Source: Bacteroidia bacterium | GTDB taxonomy: Bacteria > Bacteroidota > Bacteroidia > B-17B0 > Aurantibacillaceae | Direction: 5' to 3' | NCBI GenBank assembly: GCA_014378485.1 | Contig: JACMNO010000111.1 | Coordinates: forward strand, 1 to 64,000 | DNA length: 64,000 nt | Part shown: positions 50,424-59,831 of the stretch, in pieces | Position numbering within the stretch: the stretch's first letter is position 1 | How the letters are laid out: the number at the start of each line of letters is the position of its first letter | Notes under the pieces: model-generated | Databases searched by the model: none | Told to the model about the DNA's origin: nothing | What the model saw: only the letters and a program-made list of their open reading frames with translations | Program-made: the position numbers and the translations under genes

Positions 50424-50506
50424 AGGTTTATTAATGGGAGGGTAAAAATGATCATTACTTTCTAATAATTGAATTTAAGGTTTTTGTGCGCAGGAACCAA
50501 AACTAA

Positions 50507-50537
50507 CAACTGATTAACATGAATTTTTAATCAGTTG
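50507..50537. promoter_or_regulatory. 11-bp perfect dyad in divergent dnaB/kinase intergenic region
   Basis: CAACTGATTAA-catgaattt-TTAATCAGTTG. Confidence 0.4.
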
Positions 50538-50683
50538 ATTATCAAGGTCAGAATTGTTAGTAACGCATTTGCGATGAACTTTTTTGTTAAGAACTGACAT
50601 TATAAACTTTTTAACAATGCTTTTGTTAATTGATCTGAAAACAATTTAATGATTTAATAAATATCTTTAAACTATACAAAGTT

Positions 50684-52669
50684 TTGAAGAATTTTAAAAT
50701 CATATTCAATAAATCATTTCTTAAAATCATTTTATTGTTTTTGACTTTTAACTTGCATAGCCAAACTCATTATGAAAAAAAGTTTTTACGTTTTTTTAAT
50801 GCGCAAAGTTTAGCAGGAAAAATTAATGCATTTGACACACTAAATAATTCTTATAAAATAAATATCTATTCATTAATTAAGAAAGATTTGGAATTTATAA
50901 GGGAGAAAGCAATAGTTGATAATCAACCTGAAATCATTGATAAGCTTACTAAAATTGCCGGGGAAATTTATTTTTTAAATAAAAATTATTCGAAAGCAAT
51001 TCCATTATTTACTAATCTTCTAGAAAGTAATAAAATAAAGAATTATAAAGATAGTGCTGCTATTCTTTTTTATTTGAAGAATTCTTATTTCCATATTCAT
51101 TCCTTAAATAAGGCAATAGAAATTCATAGAATATTAATGACTTTGAAAGTTCGTCATTCTGATATAGATGAGTGGAAGTTTCATCCTAAATTAAGTGTCA
51201 TTTATTATGAGATGAAACTTTATAAAGAATGTTTAAAACAGCAATTATTGGAGTATGATGAGATCAATCAAGCCGACCATAGCCATATGATGCTGGGATA
51301 TTTTAATAACCGAGGTTTATTTTGGCAAAAATATGGTCAACTGGATAGTGCGATGATGTGTTTTAATAAAGCAAAAGAAATATTTTACACCAATCATGCC
51401 GGTAAACCAATAAAAGAATCTGAAGAATTTACACTTGGCCTCATTGAAGGTAATATAGGTCAGTTATATATCGAATTAAAAGATTATAAAAAAGCAATTC
51501 CACTACTTAAAAAAGATGTGATCAGCAGTACTTACGCGAAGGATTACCTGAATGCGGCAATCAGCGAAATAGAGTTGGCTAAATGTTATCTAAATTTAAA
51601 TCAACTCAATTTAAGTAAAAATTATTTGGATAGTGCAAATCAAAAACTTTTAACAGTTGAGGACTGTAATCCAAAACTTAAAATACTAAAACAATATGCG
51701 GAGTATTATGATAAAGCAGGTTCTTATCGTGTTTCTATTGATTATTATAATAAATACATTTCGTATAAGGATAGTGTAGATCAAAAAGTAAATTTAAAGG
51801 AATTAATTTCCTCTCAGGTTGCCAGTCAGGTTGAAGAAAAAGAAAATTTAATTCGAACTAGTCAAAAAAACATAAAGGAAAAAAATGCTGAAGTCAGTAA
51901 ACAAAAAACCATAAAAAATGCTCTTTTGTTTTGCGGTTTGGTATTAATTATTGTAATAGTTTTTGTTTTAGTGCAACTAAAAAAAACAGATACTAGAAAG
52001 CAATTATTAGAAATAAGAAATAAACAAATTGAAACAAGAAATGAGATCATCGATAAATCTCTTTTAGAGAAAGATCTTTTAATAAAGGAAGTTCATCATC
52101 GTGTGAAAAATAATTTGCAGATCATTTCAAGTTTATTAAAATTACAGTCCTCTAAAAGCACAAATGAAGAAGTAAGGAATTCACTGGGAGATGCGCATGA
52201 CAGAATCAATTCCATGGCTTTGCTGCATCAGCTTTTATATCGGAATAATCAAATGACGAGTATATTATTCAATGATTATTTATCAGGTTTAATTGATCAG
52301 ATATCTAACAGCTTTTCATTAATTAATAAAAACATACGCATTGATTATAAAATGGTGGAATTGGAACTTGATCTTGATACAGCCATACCTTTGGGATTAA
52401 TTACAAACGAATTGGTTTCAAATGCATACAAGCATGCATTTCATGGTAAGGAAGGCATTATTACCATTGAACTGTCTAAGTTGGTTAAAAACACCTATCA
52501 ATTAAAAATAGCGGATAATGGCAATGGACTTCCGGCAAACTTTGATCTCAATGGCATGGATTCTTTAGGGCTTGATATCGTTTGTATTTTATCAGAACAG
52601 ATAAACGCTGAACTTAAAATTTACAATAATGATGGAGCTCATTTTGATATTGTTTTTAAGTTGGGGTAA
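50684..52669 (+). CDS. TPR-sensor histidine kinase (HisKA_2/HATPase)
   Basis: Signal/TPR region, TM LLFCGLVLIIVIVFVLVQL, KEVHHRVKNNLQIISSLLKLQS (H-box), ITNELVSNAYKHAF (N-box); TTG start. Confidence 0.92.
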   Translation: MKNFKIIFNKSFLKIILLFLTFNLHSQTHYEKKFLRFFNAQSLAGKINAFDTLNNSYKINIYSLIKKDLEFIREKAIVDNQPEIIDKLTKIAGEIYFLNKNYSKAIPLFTNLLESNKIKNYKDSAAILFYLKNSYFHIHSLNKAIEIHRILMTLKVRHSDIDEWKFHPKLSVIYYEMKLYKECLKQQLLEYDEINQADHSHMMLGYFNNRGLFWQKYGQLDSAMMCFNKAKEIFYTNHAGKPIKESEEFTLGLIEGNIGQLYIELKDYKKAIPLLKKDVISSTYAKDYLNAAISEIELAKCYLNLNQLNLSKNYLDSANQKLLTVEDCNPKLKILKQYAEYYDKAGSYRVSIDYYNKYISYKDSVDQKVNLKELISSQVASQVEEKENLIRTSQKNIKEKNAEVSKQKTIKNALLFCGLVLIIVIVFVLVQLKKTDTRKQLLEIRNKQIETRNEIIDKSLLEKDLLIKEVHHRVKNNLQIISSLLKLQSSKSTNEEVRNSLGDAHDRINSMALLHQLLYRNNQMTSILFNDYLSGLIDQISNSFSLINKNIRIDYKMVELELDLDTAIPLGLITNELVSNAYKHAFHGKEGIITIELSKLVKNTYQLKIADNGNGLPANFDLNGMDSLGLDIVCILSEQINAELKIYNNDGAHFDIVFKLG

Positions 52670-52913
52670 GTTAAATTCACAATAAATATTCTGAGGTTGA
52701 AGAATTAAAGGAACGCTTATAATAGCGATCTTTTGTGATTTACTAACATTTAATTTCAAACCATAATTGATCATAGTAATCTGTATGTTCTGCGTTAAAT
52801 TCTTAATGCATTCTCTCAAACACTGATTATTCCTATTAACTCAGATTTAATCAATAATCATTTCAGATTATAATAACCAACTTCATCTGCGTTTTATTCT
52901 TTACAATTAAAAT

Positions 52914-53966
52914 TTACTTATCCTTCATTCCTTTTATAAAATCACTAATTAAATAGGCAATTAACTTTCCGGTTTTATAATCAGCTTTGATGTGAGATAG
53001 AATGGGGGCACCTTCGGCTATGTGCAAATACAAGGCATTTAATTGTTTAGCACATTGATACACATATTGCCTGGCATGCACCGGAGAAATTCCACTACTG
53101 GTTTTAGCACTGGAAGGAACATTAGTAATGGCATCCAAGTCAATTTCAACTCCACAGACATCATTTTTCACAAAGCCAATATTTTGATTCAATGTTTCAG
53201 CGTATGTTTTATTTTCTCTGATAAATACGTCTTCAAAGGTTCTGTAATACAAATGATGGTTGTTCTTTGTGAATTCTTTCAGAACACTACCGGTATTATA
53301 TTGTTCATGCATACAAAATACAGAATATCTATTCATATAATTTTCATGGTATGCATAACTAAAACCATTACCGCTGTGTCTGCCTTCTAATGGCCTGAAA
53401 TCTGTATGAGGATCACAATTAATAACATTTATCTTTTGATTTAATGCCAAAGAGCAGCCTTTAATTATTGGATATGAGTTGTTATGCCCGCCACCAACAA
53501 CGATCGGAATTTTTCGGCAATGAATAATTTTTGAAATGATTTCCGAAACTCGCTGATCGATAACAGAAACTAATTTCCTTAATTCTTCCATGTCATTTTT
53601 TTTCTTTGCCTCTAATGAGTTGGATTTTTCCATCACATCGTCTACAAATACATGTCCCAATACACAAATATTATTTCCGTTTAAAAACTCATTGCTCTGC
53701 TGGCTTAAAAAGCTGTCCAAGGCAGGTTTCCATGCGGTATGGGCTCCTCCACGACCATAGTTTGCTTTCACGCCAATATCTTCAGGTATACCTAATAAAA
53801 CAAATTTGCAGGATGAGTTCAATAACTCAACTTCCCAGTTTTCGGTTTGTAAAATAACTACATCTTCTCCGATTTTTACTTCATTCGTTCTTTTCCTCGT
53901 GAGTTGATCAATATCTTTTTTGTAATATCGTTCTAATAATTTCATAGCAGAATTTAATTTGTTCAA
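52914..53966 (-). CDS. arginase/ureohydrolase family protein (formimidoylglutamase-like)
   Basis: VVGGGHNNSYPIIKG, NCDPHTDFRPLEGRHSGNGFSYA, GVEIDLDAI. Confidence 0.9.
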   Translation of the reverse strand: MNKLNSAMKLLERYYKKDIDQLTRKRTNEVKIGEDVVILQTENWEVELLNSSCKFVLLGIPEDIGVKANYGRGGAHTAWKPALDSFLSQQSNEFLNGNNICVLGHVFVDDVMEKSNSLEAKKKNDMEELRKLVSVIDQRVSEIISKIIHCRKIPIVVGGGHNNSYPIIKGCSLALNQKINVINCDPHTDFRPLEGRHSGNGFSYAYHENYMNRYSVFCMHEQYNTGSVLKEFTKNNHHLYYRTFEDVFIRENKTYAETLNQNIGFVKNDVCGVEIDLDAITNVPSSAKTSSGISPVHARQYVYQCAKQLNALYLHIAEGAPILSHIKADYKTGKLIAYLISDFIKGMKDK

Positions 53967-53969
53967 AAA

Positions 53970-53994
53970 AAAAGTCCCGAAGCCGGGACTTTTA
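53970..53994 (-). terminator. intrinsic terminator
   Basis: AAAAGTCCCgaagccGGGACTTTT flanked by an A-tract. Confidence 0.75.
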
Positions 53995-54011
53995 AAATAA
54001 AATTTAATAGG

Positions 54012-54623
54012 TTACCACTCATCTGAATTAACAGGTGTATTACTCGGTATTTTCATTCCTTCTTTAACATCGTTAGCTAAAAGCGCGCCTTGCTTAAATG
54101 CTTCGCTTCTGATCCTTTTCCAAATATCCGGCGGAATTTTCATGCTCCCGCATTTAGGAACTTCACTATAAACATTACCTCCCGAGTGATCAGCAGTTTG
54201 TGCATTATGGCTTATTTTAGAAATGGTATACCGGTATTTTCCTTCTTTAGCATCAATGCTTAAATGCATAGTAATCGTTCCCTGCACATCTGCCACCGGG
54301 TTTAATTCTTTTGGTTTATAATTAAAAGTAACTACACACTCTGCTTTGCTTCCTGTTGTAACACCATTTCCTTTTTTATATTTTGTTGACTCTATTTTTA
54401 CAAAGTTAACGGCGCGTTTCAGAATTTCACCCGATGCCATAGCTTTTGGTGGATTGGTATCAACCGGTAATGACCCATCTTCATTTGGTGGCAATGAAAC
54501 AGGATCAGCAATCAAAGTAATTACTTCCTGGATCTTTTTTTCATCTGTTTTTGCTTCCTGAGCCGATAAACTATTGATTGAGAATAAAATCGCAACTGAG
54601 TATAATAATGTTGTTAACTTCAT
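54012..54623 (-). CDS. secreted protein of unknown function
   Basis: Signal peptide MKLTTLLYSVAILFSINSLSAQ; no recognised domain (DUF4468-like strand pattern possible). Confidence 0.55.
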   Translation of the reverse strand: MKLTTLLYSVAILFSINSLSAQEAKTDEKKIQEVITLIADPVSLPPNEDGSLPVDTNPPKAMASGEILKRAVNFVKIESTKYKKGNGVTTGSKAECVVTFNYKPKELNPVADVQGTITMHLSIDAKEGKYRYTISKISHNAQTADHSGGNVYSEVPKCGSMKIPPDIWKRIRSEAFKQGALLANDVKEGMKIPSNTPVNSDEW

Positions 54624-54669
54624 ATTTAGTTTTTACTTTTTATTGTAATCGACTATAAATTTAATGTTA

Positions 54670-57087
54670 TTAATAGATCTTACTATATTTATTAGGACTA
54701 ACTTCTAACATTAAATTGTAAATAACATCAAACACATCATCTGCACTTGGCTTAGAGAAATAATCTCCATCTGAACCATATGCAGGTCTGTGTTCTTTAG
54801 AAGTAATAGTAACAGGCTTAGAATCCAAGTATTTATAACCGCCTTGTTCTTCCAATACTTTCTGCATCATAAAACCTGTAGCTCCGCCCGGTACGTCTTC
54901 ATCAAAAAATACAACCCGGTTGGTTTTCTTCAGTGATTCAACAATGCTGTGATGAATATCGAATGGCAATAAAGTTTGCACATCAATTAACTCTACAGAA
55001 ATCCCATGTTCGTCCAATAGTTTAATTGCATCCTGTGCAATACGGATCGAGGATCCATAGGTCACCAATGTCACATCCAACCCTTCAATTAATGTTTCAG
55101 GAACACCTAAAGCAATTTTATACTCACCAATGTTAGTTGGTAAATTTTCTTTTAATCGATATCCATTTAATGGCTCAATAACTAAAGATGGTTCATCAGC
55201 TTCCAGTAACAAATTATAAAAACCTGCCGCCTGTGTCATGTTTCTTGGAACACATACGTTAATTCCTCTACAGGCATGAATAATCATTCCCATTGGAGAA
55301 CCACTATGCCATACACCTTCTAAACGATGACCGCGAGTACGTATAATTACCGGAGCTTTTTGCATGCCTTTGGTTCTCCATTGCACTGTTGCTAAATCAT
55401 CACTCATGATTTGCAATGCATACAATAAATAATCAAGGTATTGAATTTCTGCAATTGGTCTTAATCCTCTCATTGATAAACCGATTGCCTGGCCCATAAT
55501 GGTTGCTTCACGTATACCTGTGTCAAATACACGGTGTTCGCCGTATTTCAATTGTAATCCTTCCAATCCTTGATTAACGCCACCAATTTTTCCGGAATCT
55601 TCGCCAAAAATAAGGGTTTCAGGATATTTATTTAAAATATAATCGAAGTTTTCTCTTAACAGTTCTCTTCCATCCACCAATTTATCGCCACTAAACACTG
55701 CTGATACAGGTGTAACATTTGAAACCTTTGAATCTGACTGAGAATATAAATGAGAACTGTAACGATCAGTGTTTTCAATATTTGACAAACGAAGCCAGTT
55801 TGTTAATTTTGAGCGGGAAGCAGAATCTTCGTTTTTAATTAAACGCAATACTTTTTTAATTGCATTGTGAATCTCGCGTCGAATCGGTTCTTTAACTGCA
55901 TTTAACTCTGTTTTAACGGCGCTAATCTGAGCACCGCAATTTCCGTTGCTTAGTTCTTCAAAAATGGCAGACACTTCTGCTACTTCTGATTTGATCGGTG
56001 TTAAATAATCTGTCCAAGCTGCCTTTTGAGCAATTTTCACATCATTTTTTGTCTCTTCTTCAATGGCATTTAAGGTGGCTTCATCCGCTAATGCATTCTC
56101 AAGTATAAACTCACGCATTTTTTTAACGCAATCAAAATCCAGTTCAAACTGCAAACGCTCTTTTGATTTGTAACGCTCATGTGAACCAGACGTACTATGT
56201 CCCTGAGGTTGGGTTACTTCTTCTACATGCACCAAAACGGGCACATGCTGCTCACGACAAACTTTTGCCGCTTTTTCGTAGGTCTCACATAAATGAGCGT
56301 AATCCCAACCTTTTGTTTTAAAAATTTCAAATCCGTTTCCATCACCCTCTCTCTGAAAACCTTTTAAAATCTCAGAAATGCTTTCTTTAGTTGTTTGGTA
56401 TTTTTTAGGAACAGAAATTCCATGTCCGTCATCCCATACACTCATTAACATAGGAACCTGCAAAACGCCGGCAGCGTTAATCGCTTCCCAGAATAATCCT
56501 TCGGAAGTAGAAGCATCTCCAATAGTACCAAAGGCAATTTCATTTCCTTTATTACTGAAATTTAAAAATTTACCTTGGTGAAGATCTGTATTGACTTTAT
56601 AAAAATGAGATGCATAGGCTAAACCTAATAAACGCGGCATTTGCCCCGCTGTTGGAGAAATATCGGCTGATGAATTTTTTTGATTGATTAATGCTTTAAA
56701 GGATCCGTCGGTATTTAAACTATGTGTTCCAAAGTGACCACCCATTTGTCTTCCACCGCTCATTGGTTCTTTTTCAAGATCTGTATGTCCATAAAGCCCT
56801 GCAAAATATTCCTGCAAAGATAGCTGATCTATGGCCATCATAAAAGTTTGGTCACGGTAATAACCGCTTCTGAAATCCCCATTCTGAAACACTTTAGCCA
56901 TGGCTATTTGCGCCAGTTCTTTTCCATCACCAAAAATGCCGAATTTAGCCTTGCCGGTTAATACTTCTTTACGGCCTAATAAACTGGTTTGACGACTTTC
57001 ATTTATTAAACGAAAATCATTCAAAACTATTTTTTTAAAATCTTCAAAACTTAAGCCTTTAGCGGCTGACATAACTCCTTCTTGCAT
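54670..57087 (-). CDS. fused alpha/beta E1 component of 2-oxoacid (2-oxoisovalerate-type) dehydrogenase
   Basis: Thiamine pyrophosphate region IGDASTSEGLFWEAINAAG; beta part EDSGKIGGVNQGLEGLQLKYGEHRVFDTGIREATIMGQAIG; DEDVPGGATGFMMQ. Confidence 0.94.
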   Translation of the reverse strand: MQEGVMSAAKGLSFEDFKKIVLNDFRLINESRQTSLLGRKEVLTGKAKFGIFGDGKELAQIAMAKVFQNGDFRSGYYRDQTFMMAIDQLSLQEYFAGLYGHTDLEKEPMSGGRQMGGHFGTHSLNTDGSFKALINQKNSSADISPTAGQMPRLLGLAYASHFYKVNTDLHQGKFLNFSNKGNEIAFGTIGDASTSEGLFWEAINAAGVLQVPMLMSVWDDGHGISVPKKYQTTKESISEILKGFQREGDGNGFEIFKTKGWDYAHLCETYEKAAKVCREQHVPVLVHVEEVTQPQGHSTSGSHERYKSKERLQFELDFDCVKKMREFILENALADEATLNAIEEETKNDVKIAQKAAWTDYLTPIKSEVAEVSAIFEELSNGNCGAQISAVKTELNAVKEPIRREIHNAIKKVLRLIKNEDSASRSKLTNWLRLSNIENTDRYSSHLYSQSDSKVSNVTPVSAVFSGDKLVDGRELLRENFDYILNKYPETLIFGEDSGKIGGVNQGLEGLQLKYGEHRVFDTGIREATIMGQAIGLSMRGLRPIAEIQYLDYLLYALQIMSDDLATVQWRTKGMQKAPVIIRTRGHRLEGVWHSGSPMGMIIHACRGINVCVPRNMTQAAGFYNLLLEADEPSLVIEPLNGYRLKENLPTNIGEYKIALGVPETLIEGLDVTLVTYGSSIRIAQDAIKLLDEHGISVELIDVQTLLPFDIHHSIVESLKKTNRVVFFDEDVPGGATGFMMQKVLEEQGGYKYLDSKPVTITSKEHRPAYGSDGDYFSKPSADDVFDVIYNLMLEVSPNKYSKIY

Positions 57088-57196
57088 AATAAATCCTTAT
57101 CTTACAAATATAAATTTTTGACGGGAATTACAAAACAAATTGGACGTTATTTTTGTGCGAAAGAACTAATTTTTATGACCTAATTTAAAAATGGAC

Positions 57197-57233
57197 AAAA
57201 AAAATAGCCGTAATAATTATTACAGCTATTTTA
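57197..57233 (-). terminator. probable intrinsic terminator
   Basis: AAAATAGC-cgtaataattattaca-GCTATTTT with nested TAATAATTATTA. Confidence 0.6.
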
Positions 57234-57252
57234 AACATTTATTTTAGAAAGA

Positions 57253-57717
57253 TTATTTCTTTTTGCCGGCCTTTTCTTTACCGGAAAATTCATATTTCTT
57301 TTTCAATTTATCTTTTTTAGTGATTTTAATTTCTCCGCTGATGTCAAAATTATCAATTGTGCATTTCATCATTAATGTCTGATCAGCTGCATCAGTAGTT
57401 GAAATTTCTACTTCTGTCCAGTGTCCCTCAGATTGCTCTTCATCTACATAGGTAGAATCTTTAGTGATTTCATATTTGATCCATTTATATTCCATTTTTT
57501 CAAACAAAAAGTTACTGAATACGCCTTTTCCGGCTTTAAATTCAAATTCATCTTCAACACCTTTTTTTGGGGCCGCGCCTTCTTTTACTTCAGTCATAGT
57601 TATTGTAAACTTTCGTTTATCTAAAGCGTCTTTAGGTTCTCCTTTTTTGACAGCATTTATACTTAATAAACCAACTGTTAAAACAGAGGCAGAAATAATA
57701 ATGTGTTTTAAGTTCAT
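57253..57717 (-). CDS. secreted Lys-rich protein of unknown function
   Basis: Signal peptide MNLKHIIISASVLTVGLLSINAV; basic C-terminus; start set to ATG 57717. Confidence 0.6.
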   Translation of the reverse strand: MNLKHIIISASVLTVGLLSINAVKKGEPKDALDKRKFTITMTEVKEGAAPKKGVEDEFEFKAGKGVFSNFLFEKMEYKWIKYEITKDSTYVDEEQSEGHWTEVEISTTDAADQTLMMKCTIDNFDISGEIKITKKDKLKKKYEFSGKEKAGKKK

Positions 57718-57868
57718 GTTATTTATTTTAGGTTGATGTAAAGGTAGTAAAATAAAAGTGTCTGTTTGTAGGTGTTTATATTTTATTAATATTTTTTGGC
57801 AGCAATATATGCCAACAAAAGCTATCAATTTAAGCAATTGATAGTATCTTTATTAGATAATTTTTGAA

Positions 57869-59143
57869 ATGCAACCATTAGCGGAGAGAGTAAGGCCTAA
57901 CACACTTGACAATTATATAGGTCAGGAACATATCATCGGTAAAAATTCTGCTTTAAGAAAAGCAATTGAGCAGAATTTATTGCCATCTATTATTTTATGG
58001 GGACCTCCCGGTGTTGGAAAAACTACTCTAGCACAAATTATTTCTCAAACATTAAAACGTCCTTTTTATTCGTTAAGTGCAATTAATTCCGGTGTAAAAG
58101 ATGTTAGGGAAGTGATTGAGAAAGCATCACAGGATGGAGGATTTTTTAAACAGGAAAAGCCGGTTCTTTTCATTGATGAGATCCATCGTTTCAGTAAATC
58201 ACAGCAGGATTCTTTATTAAATGCTGTTGAAAAAGGAATTGTTACTCTGATTGGCGCTACCACCGAAAATCCTTCTTTTGAGGTTATTCCGGCACTTTTA
58301 TCAAGGTGTCAGGTTGTTGTTTTAAAGCATCTTACAAAGCCTGACCTAATTCAATTATTGAACAATGCTATCGCCACAGATGAGTCGTTAAAAAGAAAAA
58401 AAATCATTCTCAAGGAAACGGAAGCTTTACTCCGTATTTCAGGTGGTGATGGAAGAAAGTTATTAAATGCTCTTGAAATTGTAGTGAATTGTATTAGCGA
58501 ACCTGAAATTATAATTACGGATGAACTGGTAAAACAATATATTCAACAGAATCTAGCGCTCTATGATAAATCTGGTGAGCAGCATTACGATATCATTTCA
58601 GCTTTTATAAAATCCATTCGCGGTTCTGACCCAAACGGAGCTGTTTATTGGTTGGCCAGAATGATTGATGGGGGAGAGGAACCCGGCTTCATTGCCAGAA
58701 GATTATTAATATTAGCGTCAGAAGATATCGGAAACGCAAATCCCACAGCTCTAGTTATTGCAAACAATTGTTTTCAGGCAGTTAATGTAATAGGTTATCC
58801 TGAAAGCAGGATCATATTAGCTCAAATTGCCACTTATTTGGCCTGTTCCGCTAAAAGCAACAGTAGCTACATGGCAATTAATTTAGCCCAGCAGGAAATA
58901 AAGAAATCAGGGGATTTGCCGGTACCTTTACATTTAAGAAATGCTCCAACTAAACTGATGAAAGAATTAGGTTATGGTGAAGAGTATAAATATTCTCATG
59001 ATTATGATAATCACTTTGTGCCACAGGAATTTTTACCAATTGAAATTAGTGGCACAGCCTTTTATAATCCCTCAGAATTTTCAAGAGAAAAGGACTTAAA
59101 AGAATTTTTAAAAGAAAGGTGGGGTAAAAAGTATGGTTATTGA
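57869..59143 (+). CDS. rarA: replication-associated recombination protein A (AAA+ ATPase, MgsA/RarA)
   Basis: PLAERVRPNTLDNYIGQEHI, LWGPPGVGKTTLAQII, FIDEIHRFSKSQQDSLL, IGATTENPSFEV. Confidence 0.96.
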   Translation: MQPLAERVRPNTLDNYIGQEHIIGKNSALRKAIEQNLLPSIILWGPPGVGKTTLAQIISQTLKRPFYSLSAINSGVKDVREVIEKASQDGGFFKQEKPVLFIDEIHRFSKSQQDSLLNAVEKGIVTLIGATTENPSFEVIPALLSRCQVVVLKHLTKPDLIQLLNNAIATDESLKRKKIILKETEALLRISGGDGRKLLNALEIVVNCISEPEIIITDELVKQYIQQNLALYDKSGEQHYDIISAFIKSIRGSDPNGAVYWLARMIDGGEEPGFIARRLLILASEDIGNANPTALVIANNCFQAVNVIGYPESRIILAQIATYLACSAKSNSSYMAINLAQQEIKKSGDLPVPLHLRNAPTKLMKELGYGEEYKYSHDYDNHFVPQEFLPIEISGTAFYNPSEFSREKDLKEFLKERWGKKYGY

Positions 59144-59300
59144 TTGTTTATATTTAACCAAATAGATAAATAGGTTTGTTATTTATAATAATAAAATAAG
59201 ATAATTGGCATTTACATAATACTATAGTGAAAAAGCTTGTTACTTTCCTTAAACTTTTTTCAAGAGCAACTTATTCTATGTTACTATGAGTTTAGATTTT

Positions 59301-59789
59301 TTAATCCCTGTGAATTAACTCAGGAATTGGCTCGAAGATAATAACTTTACAGAAGCCAATAATTAATCCTCCGATGATCTGTTCAACAATTTGCCAAACA
59401 CAATCCGCCATAATATAGGTTATATTAATATTCTTGGTAAATGAAATTCCCAAAACGGTAACCAGGGCAAATAAAATAAATCCAATAAATACACCGCTTA
59501 CCAAGCCTCGCAACACAGGTTGAGCAATATGTTTTTGTAAAAGGCGGGATTCAAAAGTTCTATAAAGAATAAAAGAGATAACCAGGTAAACTAAAGCAGC
59601 AAGACTTAAAAACAACACTTTGGAAAAGGAAATGCGATTCAGATCATTTAAAAAAACGCCGTGCCAAAAATAAAAGGCTACATACATTAATACGGCAGCA
59701 ATAATCCAACTTAAATAAAATCTAAAAGAGTATAACATCGAGGTACAAAAATAATATAACTTTCCGAACAATAACAAAAACTTTGCCAA
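59301..59789 (-). CDS. polytopic membrane protein of unknown function
   Basis: Four hydrophobic segments in 162 aa; likely start at internal ATG (MLYSFRFYLSW). Confidence 0.6.
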   Translation of the reverse strand: MAKFLLLFGKLYYFCTSMLYSFRFYLSWIIAAVLMYVAFYFWHGVFLNDLNRISFSKVLFLSLAALVYLVISFILYRTFESRLLQKHIAQPVLRGLVSGVFIGFILFALVTVLGISFTKNINITYIMADCVWQIVEQIIGGLIIGFCKVIIFEPIPELIHRD

Positions 59790-59819
59790 TTATTGATTGG
59801 TATTATCTGCAAAAAAAGT

Positions 59820-59827
59820 TAAGTTTG
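59820..59827 (+). promoter_or_regulatory. Bacteroidota-type promoter immediately before ATG
   Basis: TTG (59797-59799)-N20-TAAGTTTG-N4-ATG (59832). Confidence 0.6.
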
Positions 59828-59831
59828 TCAT

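Noticed and set aside
52592-52819. 75-aa ORF between histidine kinase and arginase-family gene
   Set aside because: Overlaps the kinase 3' end, no recognisable domain or ribosome-binding/promoter signal; likely spurious.
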